The notes under the pieces: generated by a model
What the model was told of the DNA's origin: nothing
Seen by the model: only the letters and a program-made list of their open reading frames with translations
Databases searched by the model: none
NCBI GenBank assembly: GCA_012295275.1
Contig: CM022672.1
Location: 16,579,166 to 16,643,165, forward strand
DNA length: 64,000 nucleotides
Reading direction: 5' to 3'
Origin: Chrysomallon squamiferum
Lineage: Eukaryota > Mollusca > Gastropoda > Neomphalida > Peltospiridae
Position numbers and translations under genes: made by a program
In this document: piece by piece, positions 52,110 to 64,000 of the stretch
How the letters are laid out: the number at the start of each line of letters is the position of its first letter
Position numbering within the stretch: position 1 is the stretch's first letter

Positions 52110-54847
52110 CATCCCCTGTATGTCTGATTTACACATACACATACAGATTACACGTAGAACAAGAAAAACAAATCATCCTACACAGCAAATCTATTTACAT
52201 GCACCAGTATCTGTCAATACCTTCTTAGCTTGAATTAACATGACATAGGCAGTTTTATTAATGTGTCTTCTAACGGTTAAATGACTTTATGAAACCATGT
52301 AGCCAAGAAAGCTAAACGTTAAGTGATAGAACTAAATAACACTGCAAAGCCTTCCAGCTGTACATTACAACAAGTAATCAGTGGGAGCCAAATTTACACC
52401 TAGAATCTTCTATCCAATAAAATATTTAATACACAAGGCTAAATTAGAGTGCACTGTGCTACCTTGTCATGCCCAATGGTAATAACTGAATTAAATAAAA
52501 ATTCTTTAATGAGAACTCCGAATATTTCAGCTCGAATAATTAATTACATGACGCTGTTTCTCTTCAAGAAACCTGAGTTAGGCTTGTAAATATATTTGAA
52601 GCAACACACATATACAAGTATATCCTGCACTTAGTATACAAAATAAAAAACAAAACTGAAATTTACTTATATATATCTGTTGCTGAAAATACCTACAACC
52701 GTTATTCAGCAGTCTTTAAGAAAAAACAGGCGCCCTATGATTATTATCTGAGCCGAGCTATTTTACACTATCATTAAAGAATAATATGAACTGTATTCCT
52801 TTCACTTGGGTTTGACACACCACTCTCGAGGGGTACTGGATGGAACGGGAGATATTCCAGTGCCTTTATACATAATCTCATTTTTTCTAACTAATCATCT
52901 ACTGAACAGGAAATACAGATTCTTGAACATGTCCGAAAACAGGTGTGTTTTATATCGCGTGCGTTAAAATATTCCAATTCAGATTAAGATGGCCTACTTT
53001 AGCGACCGATTTACCGAGTATATTTTAAAATGCTATTTTTAACTTCAGGTTATCTCACATTAAAGAGGTTGTTTTAATTGCATTAACATTTCTTCTGATT
53101 TAGAATTATTCCTGTAATACGTAGTTATTTGAAGTCGTATATTCAAACAGAAACCTAGCGTGTTACTTTAATTTTATTTCACTGTAGCGTCTACATGTTC
53201 CAGTAATTAAATAAATACAAAAGGTAACAAAAATCCATCGTAAAAACCTATAAAATAACAGACAAAACTTGATGCATTAAAAATTCAATTAACTAAAACA
53301 ACTCAGTTGAGAGAGTTTAATTCCTGAACAGCAATTGTTGCTGTTGTTGTTATTATTATTATTGTTAATACTAGTAGCAGTATTATAAATAGAAGAAAAA
53401 TTCATAATATTAGAAGTCATAGCATTAATTAAAATAAAGTAATTTAATAGTAGCAGTCGTACAGTACAATAAAAGTAGAAGTATTGTTTTATTTGTTTCG
53501 TAAAAAACTTTGATACATTTTCATTTTTCTAATGATTAATTTGCATAAGTAAACTTGTAATTTATCGATAATTTCAGATATTCTAGCATTTTCGTAATCC
53601 TACATAAAATTTGTACAGGTTTTACAAAAAAAAAAAAAAAAAATAATAATAATAGTAATAATAATTTAATTCAAAAACATTTACTTAAAATAATTTACTT
53701 AATACTAATACTAACAAAAATCAGCAGCTCCAGCTCTAAATATTTAATTAACAAAATGGGGTTTTCTGCAGAAACTAATCTTAATAGAAACGACATTAAG
53801 AAAAGAAAAAAAGAAAAGGAAGAATGACTTTTAAAAAGATTATATATTTTTCTCTGATAAACATGTAAAATAGTTAAAAGGCCGCTGTGTTACATCAAGG
53901 TCAATGGAATGGAAAGGTTTTTTTTTTATTAAAGATAGTTACGGAACTCGAATCTTAGCTGCGGGACAGCTGTTAAAAATATGCATGACACGTATTCAGA
54001 TCGAATCTTGGTTTGCCCATAATGATTAATAATAGTCTATGTGGATTAAAACAAAGTGATGGATGTAGGTAAGGAAGGAGGTCGGTAAAGCTTTATGTAA
54101 TCTGCGTATAAAAGATCATGCCAAATGATGGATACACAAATTTTTAATATAAATTTTTTATTATTTGTCGAGGCATTTGAAGGTGATTCGACAGTATCAT
54201 ATTATATTAGCTGTTTTTTAGGAAATAGTATCGACGCTCATTAATCCCCGTGAAATTCAAGCGTGAGCGTATTTGTGTATCCGTTTGTGAGTTTCAGTGT
54301 GTATTAAGCAATACATTATAAAGCAGTGGTTTATTTAAAAACATTCTGACAGAAAAATTGTTCTTCACGTTGTGATTGATCACAAAATTTCAGAGGCACG
54401 CTTTCCCCGATCATCTTTTCAACCCTTGAGATATCGAGCACCGCAGTTATCACGATCTTGTGGATGTCAGACTGCAAGTGTTTACAATCCATTACTGTCA
54501 ATTAGACTTTCTGAAAGGGCGACCAAAGGAAATATCACAGACGTAAATAAATTTGTATTAGGAATCCAGCTACGAGCTAAATGCTATAACATAAAGCTAA
54601 AGGGAAAGTATTAAGCACTGGTAAAACAAACTCTGATACCATAAGAAATGTCGATATAGTCTGTGGATTCGAACGTATCGATACTGGATTTGCAATAATT
54701 CTTTATGATGGAATAGCCTGTTAAAAAACAGTGATTTTTCAGAATTAATCAACTAATAAATATACGAAGAAAAAAAATAATGGAGAACGATTGAGATGGA
54801 CAGAGAGTTAAATAGAGGTGGGGAAATTCACATTCTCATATGTTATT

Positions 54848-54848
<1 letters not shown>
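52110..54848. other. Gene desert, non-repetitive to AT-rich
   Basis: 52,110-53,300 and 53,880-54,750 are mostly unique sequence. The plus frame at 54,372-54,614 (80 codons) shows no domain. Short ATT/A runs lie near 53,350 and 53,625. Nothing recognisable. Confidence 0.45.

Positions 54849-54900
<52 letters not shown>
54849..54900. repeat. (CA)n microsatellite
   Basis: About 26 CA units. Confidence 0.95.
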
Positions 54901-54902
<2 letters not shown>

Positions 54903-55396
54903 CTTTTTAAACACATAAAAAACATTGAATAAAATATATTTTATTATTTAACACATATTCTTTACCTATATTTTAATACAACACTAAAACCTGCAGTTAA
55001 CAGCGTGCGACTGTTTTTCATTGTACTCTAAAGACTTGTAAACGCATTATTATACTCTCAACGACAAGTACCGGAAGCAGACGAATATGGGTGCCATTCT
55101 ACGTAAAAATAATGACAGTTTAGGTCCAGAAACGACGATAAACGACCAATTGTCTGATAACAAAACTGTCAAAATTGTTCACGATTCACAAAGTACTATA
55201 ATACATTATTGTCAATCGATCGTTTATTCTCTACTGATGTTTTGAATACGAGAGAAATCATAAAGGGACGCCTTTCGCTGAAATCGTTCTTAGATGATGT
55301 AAACAAAATCTTTTTTGGTCAGACTTGATTTAGAGTTTCTTTATACTGCTTGCAGCGTCGTAGATATATTTTTTTGTTAACAGTTATAATGAGTAG

Positions 55397-55428
<32 letters not shown>

Positions 55429-56092
55429 TAAAAACAAAAAATTATTAAAAAATAAATGTGTAAATAACATCATTAAGATATTTTGTTTGCAAAATATCCT
55501 GCACTGTTAAAAAAAAAGTGTATATAAAAAAAGCAACAAATAACTCCCCATGAAAAAATAGCTAACCCCCAACCCCCCCACCAAAACTCACCAACCCCCC
55601 CCCAAAAAAAAACCGCAACAAAAATAAATAAACAACACGCAATCAAAGAAGAAAAAAAAAGAAAGGATAAATATGACTTTAAGTTCAAAACAAACCTAAC
55701 TCCATAACAATAATTCAACACAAGAAAAATAACAGACATGTTCGTTATTCTTGTAACGTCATTATCCGAACACAAAAAAGTCTCCAAGTCTCCAGAATGA
55801 CAAAAGTAAACAAGATCCCATTATGAGCCATCATGAAGTTTGTGCTGGGAATTAATGAGCAAAATAATAGAACATTAATGCACGCAGCAGACCACCAAAT
55901 CCCGACGGTTAAGGGTTTGAAACTGCGTAGTGCTTTGCACTGGTTGACAAGTAACGGTTTAAGATCCCATTAATGTACTGTTAGCTGTTTGTTCAGTAAT
56001 CATGACTTTTATACACTAAACCACCACGCTGATAGCTAATTAGATTACTGAACCTTAATGTTTACAACAGTACGTTCTTAACATGTTGTTTA

Positions 56093-56094
<2 letters not shown>
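54901..56094. other. Intergenic, with A/C tract and homeodomain-site-rich block
   Basis: An A/C homopolymer tract lies at 55,562-55,614. The block 55,800-56,060 is non-repetitive, carries several ATTAATG/TAATTAG motifs and has AAGATCCCATTA twice (55,812 and 55,961). No gene was recognised. Confidence 0.4.

Positions 56095-56133
<39 letters not shown>
56095..56133. repeat. (ATT)n microsatellite
   Basis: About 13 ATT units. Confidence 0.95.
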
Positions 56134-56134
<1 letters not shown>

Positions 56135-56399
56135 GTTGTCGTTATTGTTGTTAGTGATGTTCTCATTGGTGCTACAGTTATTGTTACCACACTGCATTTA
56201 TTATTGTTATTTATTATTATACCATTATTATCATTGTTATCGTTCATCTACATACATCAACTAATTCACATTATTTATTTCTTAATTTTATTTATTCGCT
56301 ATTTATTATTATTATTAATATTATATATATAACAAAAACATCGTCGCCTGTACTTGTGGGAAAAAGTGATACTCAAGCAAAAAAAAAAAAAAAAAAAAA

Positions 56400-56858
56400 T
56401 CTCGTCCCTTCTATACTGTGTGGCAATTAATAATCTTCAAACATACTAAAACATACAGACATTCTCATCTGCTGTACAGTTTGGCAAATAGTCATCCTTC
56501 AAACATATTAAAACATACACACTTTCTCATTTCTTTTACTGTGTAGAAAATAATGATACTTTAACATGTTAAAACATACAAACATTCTCATCTCCTGTAC
56601 AGTTTGGCAAATAGTCATCCTCTAACATATTAAAACATACACACTTTCTCATTTCTTTTACTGTGTAGAAAATAATGATACTTTAACATGCTAAAACATA
56701 CAAACATTCTCATCTCCTGTACTGTTTGGCAAATAGTCATCCTCCAACATATTAAAACATACACACTTTCTCATTTCTTTTACTGTGTAGAAAATAATGA
56801 TACTTTAACATGTTAAAACATACAAACATTCTCATCTCCTGTACTGTGTGGCAAACAG
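56400..56858. repeat. Higher-order tandem repeat: 122-bp dimer of two about 61-bp units
   Basis: CATTCTCATCT recurs at 56460, 56583, 56705 and 56827, a period of 122-123. Within each period two related half-units alternate: one with ACTTTAACATGTTAAAACAT and one with a CAACATATTAAAACATACAC-like segment. Full copies are almost identical, so the dimer amplified recently. Confidence 0.9.
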
Positions 56859-57096
56859 CGAGGTGTTTTAATATATCGGTACAGGTTTATATATTTCATT
56901 TATCGGATCAACTCCAATTCGAACTTTAATAGCATCTGAATCAAGTAAATTTAAATAGCTTTTCAAAAATATTGAATTTAAAATTTATTTATTTATATAT
57001 TCTATTTATTTATTTTTTGCAAGATTTCTAGAAAACTCATTTGAATTTAATTCTTGGTTACAGTCATTACAGTTGCAATTTAATATATTCTGAATA

Positions 57097-57665
57097 TACA
57101 TCAGTGACTGCTACATTATTAATATCAGTGATTGTTACGTTATAATATACAATCTGTAAATGTTAGATTATTAATACACAGTCAGTAAATGCTAGATTGT
57201 TAATATGCAGTCAGTGAGTGTTACACTGTTAATACACATTTAATGACTGCTACATTGTTATTACATAGTAAATATTACATTATTAATACAGTCAGCAAAT
57301 ATTACATTGTTAATGTACAATTAGTGATTGTTATATTGTTGATACAGAATCAGTAAATATTACATTATTAATAGTCAGAAAATATTACATTGTTACTGTA
57401 CAATTAAAGATTGTTACATTGTTAATACACAGTCAGTAAATTTTACATTGTTAATACATCCTTCAGTGATTGTTACATTGTTAATACACAGTTGGTGATT
57501 GTTAATACACAGTTGGTGATTGTTACACTAATATACAATAACTAAGTATTACATTGTTAATATAGAATTAGTTATATTGTTAATACGGAATCACTGATTG
57601 TTACATGTTCATACAGAATCCATGACTGTTACGTTGTCAATATACAAATCACTGACTGTTACATG
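57097..57665. repeat. 29-bp minisatellite, about 19 copies
   Basis: Diverged units of the form CAGTGATTGTTACATTG followed by TTAATACACAGT. Some units have small deletions. Confidence 0.8.
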
Positions 57666-58477
57666 TTCACTGCTGCTGAAATCGGCCTTGAAAGTAGAAC
57701 TGTTTTAATTAGTTTAGCAAGACCAACAACCACTATAACTGAAATAATATCGCAATCATTTTCAGATAAAACCCACAAAAAACAACAACAAAACAAAAAA
57801 TTATATTATTTCGATATTTTCGACATTGATCGACGTTGTTTTCTTGACAACAATAAGGAGACTAATAATAACCTATTTCTGATTTGATCTTTCTTTCTTT
57901 TTTCTTGCTTTTTAATCTCCATCTTGTCAGACGTTGGAGCTGATTTTCCAAATCCTTTATTGCGCTTGTCCATCTTTTGTCTAAAACACGATTAATTTGT
58001 CACTGAATTTGCGAAATACGCAGACAGTTTTAGACCGGAAAACCAAAACACAATCCTAACGAAGACAGCTAAGGGACGGTCTCGCGGTACAAAGTTAATT
58101 ATAAAGTAAAACAGAAATTCAGCTGGTTTCCTATGGTTACTTTTAGAATGTCGTTTAAATCTTCTTCGTTGAAATCTTTTCAGTGTTCTGTACAAATTTA
58201 CTGAAGTCTGCTTCAAGTCAGAAATATGAGTCTTCTTTATTTCAAAAGAAAGAAAGAAAGAAAGAAACAACCCCCCCAAAAAAAAAAAAAACAACAAACC
58301 CCCAAAACATAATAAAAAAACAAACAAAATAAAACACAACCAACAACAACAACAACAAAAACTCACAAACAAAGCAATCCCAAACTCTATATAAAAAAAC
58401 TAAATAAATAAGCTTCGAGAAACAAATTCTCGTTAAATAACACACAAACTCAGTTAAAATAGGAAGGAAAAAAAACG

Positions 58478-58508
<31 letters not shown>

Positions 58509-59737
58509 TCGGCCAGTTTTAATTTATTTTTATATATATATATATATATATTTTTTTTTTAATTTTATTTAATACTCCATGCTGTTATTTATTGGTTTGC
58601 ATAAACGATCTGAACAAACAAATTAAATTCTTGGCGAGGTTTGACGTGCTCGATGAAGAAATTAAAAATGACTGTTTCCTTTCCTTTTATTTGCAGAACA
58701 GAATTGAATTAAATTAAATAGCGCAAACATGGGTTGTATGTGGTCATACTTATTACTTTCAAAGACAATTTCTAAGAAATGACTATCACAGATAATTTCT
58801 AAGAAATGAATAACAAAAGACACATTCTAAGAAATAAACAGTGAGGAAACAAGTATGGAAAATTGTTCAAGAATCTCAGACAGAAAGCGAAAAGTCGGTT
58901 TATGTATTAAAATAAAAATATTTTTGCTATTACTACTACTGCTGTTGCTACTACTGCTACTGCTGCTACCACTGCTAGCATTATTGTTACTGCTACTACT
59001 ATAACAAATACAGCAACAACTAATAATATTATATACTTATCATCATCATCATCATCATCATTATTATTAATGTCGTCATCATCATCATCATTATTATTAC
59101 TTTCTGTTTCAATCTGGGTTACAGAAATTATGTTTCCTAAATAAAATTATACGCCAAGTTTTGGTTCGTCTGTAATCTTCAAACTACCTCTTTGATCAGC
59201 AATGTGTAATCGTTCAGAAAGTAACTTATGATTAGTATACGTTCAGGCAGGCTGTCGTGGAAGAATTTAATAATATACCTCAAAACCCTGCAGTTAAATA
59301 ATTAGCTTTTCTGAAAAAGTTTATCCGGAACTAATACGATAACATCGTCTGTTTTCAAAGGTGAATTAACGTGACTTACATTTCTTAGTAAAAAACATTT
59401 TTTTTTTTTTACTTTTATTTACTAGGATTCAGGTCTTTAACTTCAGTCACTGAAACAATTTTTATCTGCTTTAACACAGAGGGTTGAACTATGTTTCAAG
59501 AAAAGGTAGCTGAATGAAACTGAAAGAGGATGCTTTAAATGTGTAAAAGGATTTGATTGTATATATCCGCGGGGAGAAAAGGACGAGAAGCTCATTGATA
59601 GAGGGAGGCTGGACATTTTTTTTTTTTATTTGACAGAAGACAAATACATTGTTAATCTAACGCTAAATGATGTACATATAGTCAAATAATGAGAAGAAAC
59701 CTTGTTTCACCAAGAGATCTATTACATTTTCTGTTGT

Positions 59738-59795
<58 letters not shown>

Positions 59796-61135
59796 AAACA
59801 TATTATAGGATGTGTTCCTAATATTGTTGTACTATGACATCTGAATAATTTTTTATCATTGCACCCAGCTAAAAACAATTATATATATATATATATATCT
59901 TAAAAATATATAATATATTTTTTTTAAATTTAATTATTCAGAGAAATACCATTAACAAATAAATGGTATTTCACAGGTAATAGCTAAATTTACTGATCAT
60001 GATGATTAACAAATACAAAGACGACTGGTATTTCTATAACGTCCGCTACCTAACAAACCCAAATAAGTGACAGCAACAATTTAATGAACTAACGACGCAG
60101 TAACATTCCAAATTAAAACATCTCTTCAAACAACCTCTGTTATTAACACAAGTAAAGAAAAATTAAAGAAGACACTGTTACGATATTCCATCTATCATCG
60201 TCATTCTCCCGTCAGACTGTATCTGCGGCTGCCCTCAGAGTATTTTGTTTAGCTCATAACGAGGGAACGAAGTCAAATAAATACAGATGGTACTATGAAA
60301 GAAATATCGATTATCGTTATATGATTTATCTTTTCCTAAAATCAATTAAATTTTTCTTTTATTAATTCAGAAAAAAAATTGTTGTTCTTGTCGTCGTTAC
60401 CATCATCATCATCATCATCACCATCATCATTGTTATTAATATGATTTATTTTTTACTACATAAAAATTATATTCTTGTTTGACTGAAATGCTGTTTATAT
60501 ATACATTTATATGGATGCATTTGTATAGGCCTTTCTCTGTGTAAGAATGTGTGTATATATGTGTATGTATGTATGTATTGATTAATGTACTGAACAACCG
60601 TTATATCATAAACTATTGCTCTATACAGTCTCGTTGCATTCTGTCTCATGTAAATTAACCAAAGTTTGTGTATATGTACACATAAACAACAATAAAACCC
60701 TCCACTAAATAACATTAATATGTATATACAAAAAAATAAAATAAAATAAAAATAATAATAATAATAATATAATAATAAAAATAAAGCACAAAACAAGCAA
60801 AGCCCCCCAAAAAAAAAAAAAAAACACCAAAAAAATCACAACAACAAACAAAAATAATGAAAAAAGAATGTTTAATTTTGAATTACTTATGAAAACAGTC
60901 CTTATAAAAACAGTTTTCTTTTTCTTCATTTTGTTCGTGTTCTTAGTAATCTGGATTCGTGTGTTGTTTGTTAGCTCGAGGACCTGAAAAAAATGCACTA
61001 ACAATGTTTGATGCAAAAAACCCCCATTAATTTGTGAGTAAAAAAACCTTGATGTTTTACTACTATTAAACAAAAGTAAACGAGAAAATGTTTAAAGAGT
61101 TTAAATCTTCAAGTAATTAAATTATTATATTGTAT

Positions 61136-61139
<4 letters not shown>
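57666..61139. other. Gene desert, last part
   Basis: Holds A/C tracts (58,268-58,306 and 60,796-60,835), ACT/CTG triplets (58,925-59,000), ATC triplets (59,040-59,095 and 60,403-60,429), a GA run (59,743-59,791) and a TA run (59,881). Open frames here are low in complexity. No gene was recognised. Confidence 0.5.

Positions 61140-61226
<87 letters not shown>
61140..61226. repeat. (GA)n microsatellite, about 86 bp
   Basis: A pure GA run about 720 bp upstream of the GPCR start codon. Confidence 0.95.
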
Positions 61227-61227
<1 letters not shown>

Positions 61228-61947
61228 GATCCATTAATGTTTTTAAAGTATTACAGTAACTGACTTTGTATTATTACAACAAATACAGACCCTCAATAGG
61301 GCTCATTTCTTCACATTACTGGGATCCGCGGTATTTCTATTGATACGTGCACGCATAATTTATCGATCTTACTATTCACTTCCATTAAACTCTCATAGAA
61401 CCTGTGTTTAATTATTGCATTTCAATTTAAATTATTCCAGACCAAACGAAAAATGTTCGTGACTCTGTGCAATACAAACACCCAAATATCGATGCATTAG
61501 TCGATGCGGCGATATCAATTAAATATTTTGTCAGTATTTTTATTTTTTTTTTTTTTTTTTGAAAAAAGTCACCTGCAGAGCCGTAAGTGATTTGTGTGAA
61601 GCTGAAAGTATTATTTTACAAATAAGAACAAAAAAAAATCTTCAAACAAAAAACACCAACGAAATGCTTTTTTTTTTATCGACGCATTAAAACACATTTA
61701 ATTTGTCGTCTTAAGACCGTACAGACTGCATGCGGCTAAAACCAGGTTACACGTATTTATGTATATGCTTGTGCGTGCGTTTACGGTTCTCCATCTATCG
61801 TTGTGTGTATTTGTGTATTTGCGTTTGTCCATCTCTGTGTGTATGTGTTTTTGTGTATGTGTAATTTTGAGTTTGTGTGCATTCTTTTTTCATATAAAAT
61901 AATCAGTGTTCTTTGCTTATTTTCAGCTACAGTCGTGAAATATAAAT
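61227..61947 (+). other. Upstream flank of the GPCR gene with splice acceptor
   Basis: TTATTTTCAG ends at 61926, then CTACAG (a second possible acceptor at 61932), then ATG at 61948. This looks like the 3' end of an intron in the 5' UTR. T runs lie near 61,543-61,560. 61,230-61,500 is non-repetitive with several CpGs. Confidence 0.5.
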
Positions 61948-63255
61948 ATGGCTGATCTAGAGAACTTTTTACACGATGAAAACGAAACTAGCCGACTGAA
62001 AGATTTGCTGATTCTCAACAATTCGCAGTATAATCCATCAATGTACAGCATAGATAAACGAATTGAAAACAGTATTTTGATCATCGCCTACTCAGTTTTG
62101 TGTATCACGTCTCTGTTTGGAAATTCTCTCGTATGCTATGTGATATTTAAAAACAAACGTTTGCACACCGCCACCAATTTCTTCATCGCCAATCTAGCTA
62201 TATCAGACCTGTTTGTAACATGCTTCAATGTTCCATTCAACATCATCAGATATTTAATGGACGAATGGTTGTTCGGGGAATTCTTTTGCAGCCTCTTTAA
62301 TTTTTCCCTGGCAGCGTCTGTCTACGTTTCCACATACACTCTCACTGTTATAGCCATCGACAGACACCGCGTGGTCATTACACCTCTTTCCTTCCGAATG
62401 TCCAAAATAAGGGCTGTGTGCATTTTAATTTTCGTTTGGATCTGTGCCATTTTACTCTCTCTGCCTTATGGGATATATCAAAAGGTGATAGATGTGAAGG
62501 TGATTGTGACTTCAGTGAGACGGTGTCGATCCGCGTACCCGGAACCCAGTGAAACATTTGAGCAGTATCTGACTATCACCACCATCATAATGCAGTACTG
62601 CATACCACTGACTTTAATTGCCTTGGCTTACGGAAGGATAGTCCTGAGACTGTGGGCTCGGACCCACGTAGGTGCAGTTACGGCACACCAGCAACTGTCG
62701 CAGCACAAGGCAAAGAAGAAGAGCATAAAACTTCTCATCACAGTCGTCGTTGTGTTCGCTCTGTGCTGGTTGCCTTTGATTTTGTATCACCTGCTCACAG
62801 ACCTGCACCCCAACGCCAAAGCGTATGTGTACAGCATCAGAATATTCTTTATCTGCCACTGGATCGCCATCAGCAGCACCTGTTACAACCCGTTCGTGTA
62901 CTGCTGGTTTAACGAGCAGTTCAGAGCGGAGGTGAAGTCCAGATTTCGCTGGTGTTTTCACTACACTCCTAAGGTGCATCCACGGACGGACACAGAAGGA
63001 TTACCCACGGACGACGTGCATCCGATCAAACGTCATAGACTGAGAAGCAGCACTCGCAGTTCCAGCCACACGGAGATGAAGCGGGAGACAACTCTGACGC
63101 CAGAAACAGAGGATTTTGGTCCAATTCAACTTTTGCTACAAAAGTTTAACGAGACTCCCGCGTTGTGTGAAAGAACACGTGCAACTAAAGAAGACGAGGT
63201 TAAAGAACTGATTCCTAAATATGAAAACGGGAAAGTGGAATTTTACGCCACGTAG
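61948..63255 (+). CDS. Rhodopsin-family neuropeptide GPCR, GPR83-like (435 aa, intronless CDS)
   Basis: Seven membrane segments fall at about residues 42-66, 76-101, 111-137, 155-175, 208-232, 259-283 and 294-318. Class A marks are GNS (TM1), LAISD (TM2), WLFG before Cys114 with Cys193 as its disulfide partner, DRH (138-140) in place of DRY, FALCWLP (TM6), NPFVY (314-318) and Cys336 in helix 8. N-glycosylation sequons lie at Asn12 and Asn24. From memory, SLPYGIYQKV, the PEP in loop 2, KKKSIKLL and the HWIAISSTCYNPFVYCW run resemble vertebrate GPR83, with PrRP receptor and insect sNPF receptor as next relatives. It should couple a peptide signal to G proteins at the cell surface. The ligand cannot be read from sequence. 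The C-terminal tail is long and Ser/Thr-rich. The start is supported by the acceptor just upstream and by the two N-terminal sequons. Confidence 0.92.
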   Translation: MADLENFLHDENETSRLKDLLILNNSQYNPSMYSIDKRIENSILIIAYSVLCITSLFGNSLVCYVIFKNKRLHTATNFFIANLAISDLFVTCFNVPFNIIRYLMDEWLFGEFFCSLFNFSLAASVYVSTYTLTVIAIDRHRVVITPLSFRMSKIRAVCILIFVWICAILLSLPYGIYQKVIDVKVIVTSVRRCRSAYPEPSETFEQYLTITTIIMQYCIPLTLIALAYGRIVLRLWARTHVGAVTAHQQLSQHKAKKKSIKLLITVVVVFALCWLPLILYHLLTDLHPNAKAYVYSIRIFFICHWIAISSTCYNPFVYCWFNEQFRAEVKSRFRWCFHYTPKVHPRTDTEGLPTDDVHPIKRHRLRSSTRSSSHTEMKRETTLTPETEDFGPIQLLLQKFNETPALCERTRATKEDEVKELIPKYENGKVEFYAT

Positions 63256-63813
63256 AGAAAATGTTTACTTTTTATTACTGAAAGGTTTAAAAGTTGAAAG
63301 CTAAATGACATCATGCTCACCAAATGTGTGAATTATATATATATATATATATATAAATTAATGCATTTAAGGAATACACCAATATTGAAGGGACTGCATT
63401 TTTGAAGGAATTACATACAAACGTTTACAAAATAGAAAAAAAAAAAGACGTATTTGTGGCGTTTATATAAAACCAAATAATAATTAAAAAAAGAGAGTTT
63501 ATATTCAGGATATTTATACGTTTATGATTATTTTTACGTTTATACGTGACAGAACGTGAAACTTGTATTGATTAGGAAAAGTCCTTCCAATCAGAAGAAC
63601 GTATAATAGTCTGTAAAACTCGTTGTTTGTCACAGTTAATAGTTTGTTTACATTTATGATGTTTTTATTATTACTGTTATTATTTTAACATATGAAATAA
63701 TTCATGTTGTATACGCGAATTTCAAATTCTTCGTGAAATGCTTAGATCAATTTTTCTCCTATTTTATTCTGACCCTTTCTATGTTGCAACTGCGCCCCTA
63801 ACACAAACACACA

Positions 63814-63863
<50 letters not shown>

Positions 63864-63925
63864 TGTGTGTGACAACCGTCCATATATATTTCAATAATGA
63901 TAGTTAGGTAGAAAACTTTTTAGGT

Positions 63926-63956
<31 letters not shown>

Positions 63957-64000
63957 TATTTTTGTTATTTTTATTATTTTATGACACACAGAAGAAATCT
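63256..64000 (+). other. 3' flank of the GPCR gene
   Basis: AT-rich, with TA runs (63,333-63,354 and 63,815-63,859) and TTTA repeats (63,928-63,958). No canonical AATAAA stands out, so the transcript end is not called. Confidence 0.5.

Noticed and set aside
52004-52233. Ser/Leu and Arg/Glu repeat frames on both strands
   Set aside because: Direct products of the CT microsatellite.
54372-54614. 80-codon plus frame in a non-repetitive stretch
   Set aside because: No domain, no splice context and no start context that stands out. The length is within chance for this composition.
54655-54685. Minus-strand TTCGAATCC, like a tRNA B box
   Set aside because: The flanks do not form a T stem and no A box or acceptor stem is found, so it is not a tRNA or tRNA-derived SINE head.
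62614-62979. 121-residue minus-strand frame over the GPCR
   Set aside because: Shadow of the GPCR coding region.
1-64000. CRISPR arrays, operons, ribosome binding sites or a phage/prokaryotic system
   Set aside because: The window is intron-rich animal DNA. The tandem repeats lack the repeat-spacer pattern of CRISPR, since whole units repeat without unique spacers.

Overview
This is eukaryotic nuclear DNA: AT-rich, packed with microsatellites, and carrying spliced animal genes with canonical GT-AG introns, mostly 0.1-1.2 kb long with a few of 2-3 kb. Protein matches made from memory and the repeat style (ATT, GA/CT, CA and GTAT arrays, long A/T runs) suggest an invertebrate, probably a lophotrochozoan and most likely a mollusc. 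The species cannot be fixed from sequence alone.

Layout. (1) 1-12,895, + strand: the 3' part of a TRPM-family cation channel gene. Fourteen exons encode the last 907 residues: the end of the cytosolic N-terminal region, S1-S6, the pore, the TRP helix and a coiled coil. The 5' end lies outside the window. (2) 12,896-16,200: the 3' ends of TRPM and NELFA converge. (3) 16,771-23,508, - strand: NELFA, complete, 11 coding exons, 564 aa, a subunit of the complex that pauses RNA polymerase II. (4) 23,509-23,909: a 401-bp divergent promoter with a CCAAT box. (5) 23,910-33,394, + strand: IDUA (lysosomal alpha-L-iduronidase), complete, 15 coding exons, 660 aa, with both catalytic glutamates. One intron holds a decayed Tigger/pogo DNA transposon. 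(6) 33,395-61,947: a 28.5-kb gene desert of microsatellites, several minisatellites, a 29-bp perfect hairpin and islands of non-repetitive sequence, one of which (38.77-39.06 kb) may be a 5' UTR exon. (7) 61,948-63,255, + strand: a complete, intronless coding region for a 435-aa rhodopsin-family GPCR resembling GPR83 and the PrRP/sNPF receptors. (8) 63,256-64,000: its 3' flank.

The four genes do not form a pathway. The main context signal is the head-to-head NELFA/IDUA pair, because the human orthologues also lie close together on 4p16.3. All exon models keep the reading frame: summed coding lengths are 1,695 nt for NELFA and 1,983 nt for IDUA, both multiples of three. I found no convincing new multigene system. 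The most unusual structures are a tandemly duplicated splice acceptor in TRPM, the desert hairpin, and a minisatellite that repeats perfect splice-donor motifs.
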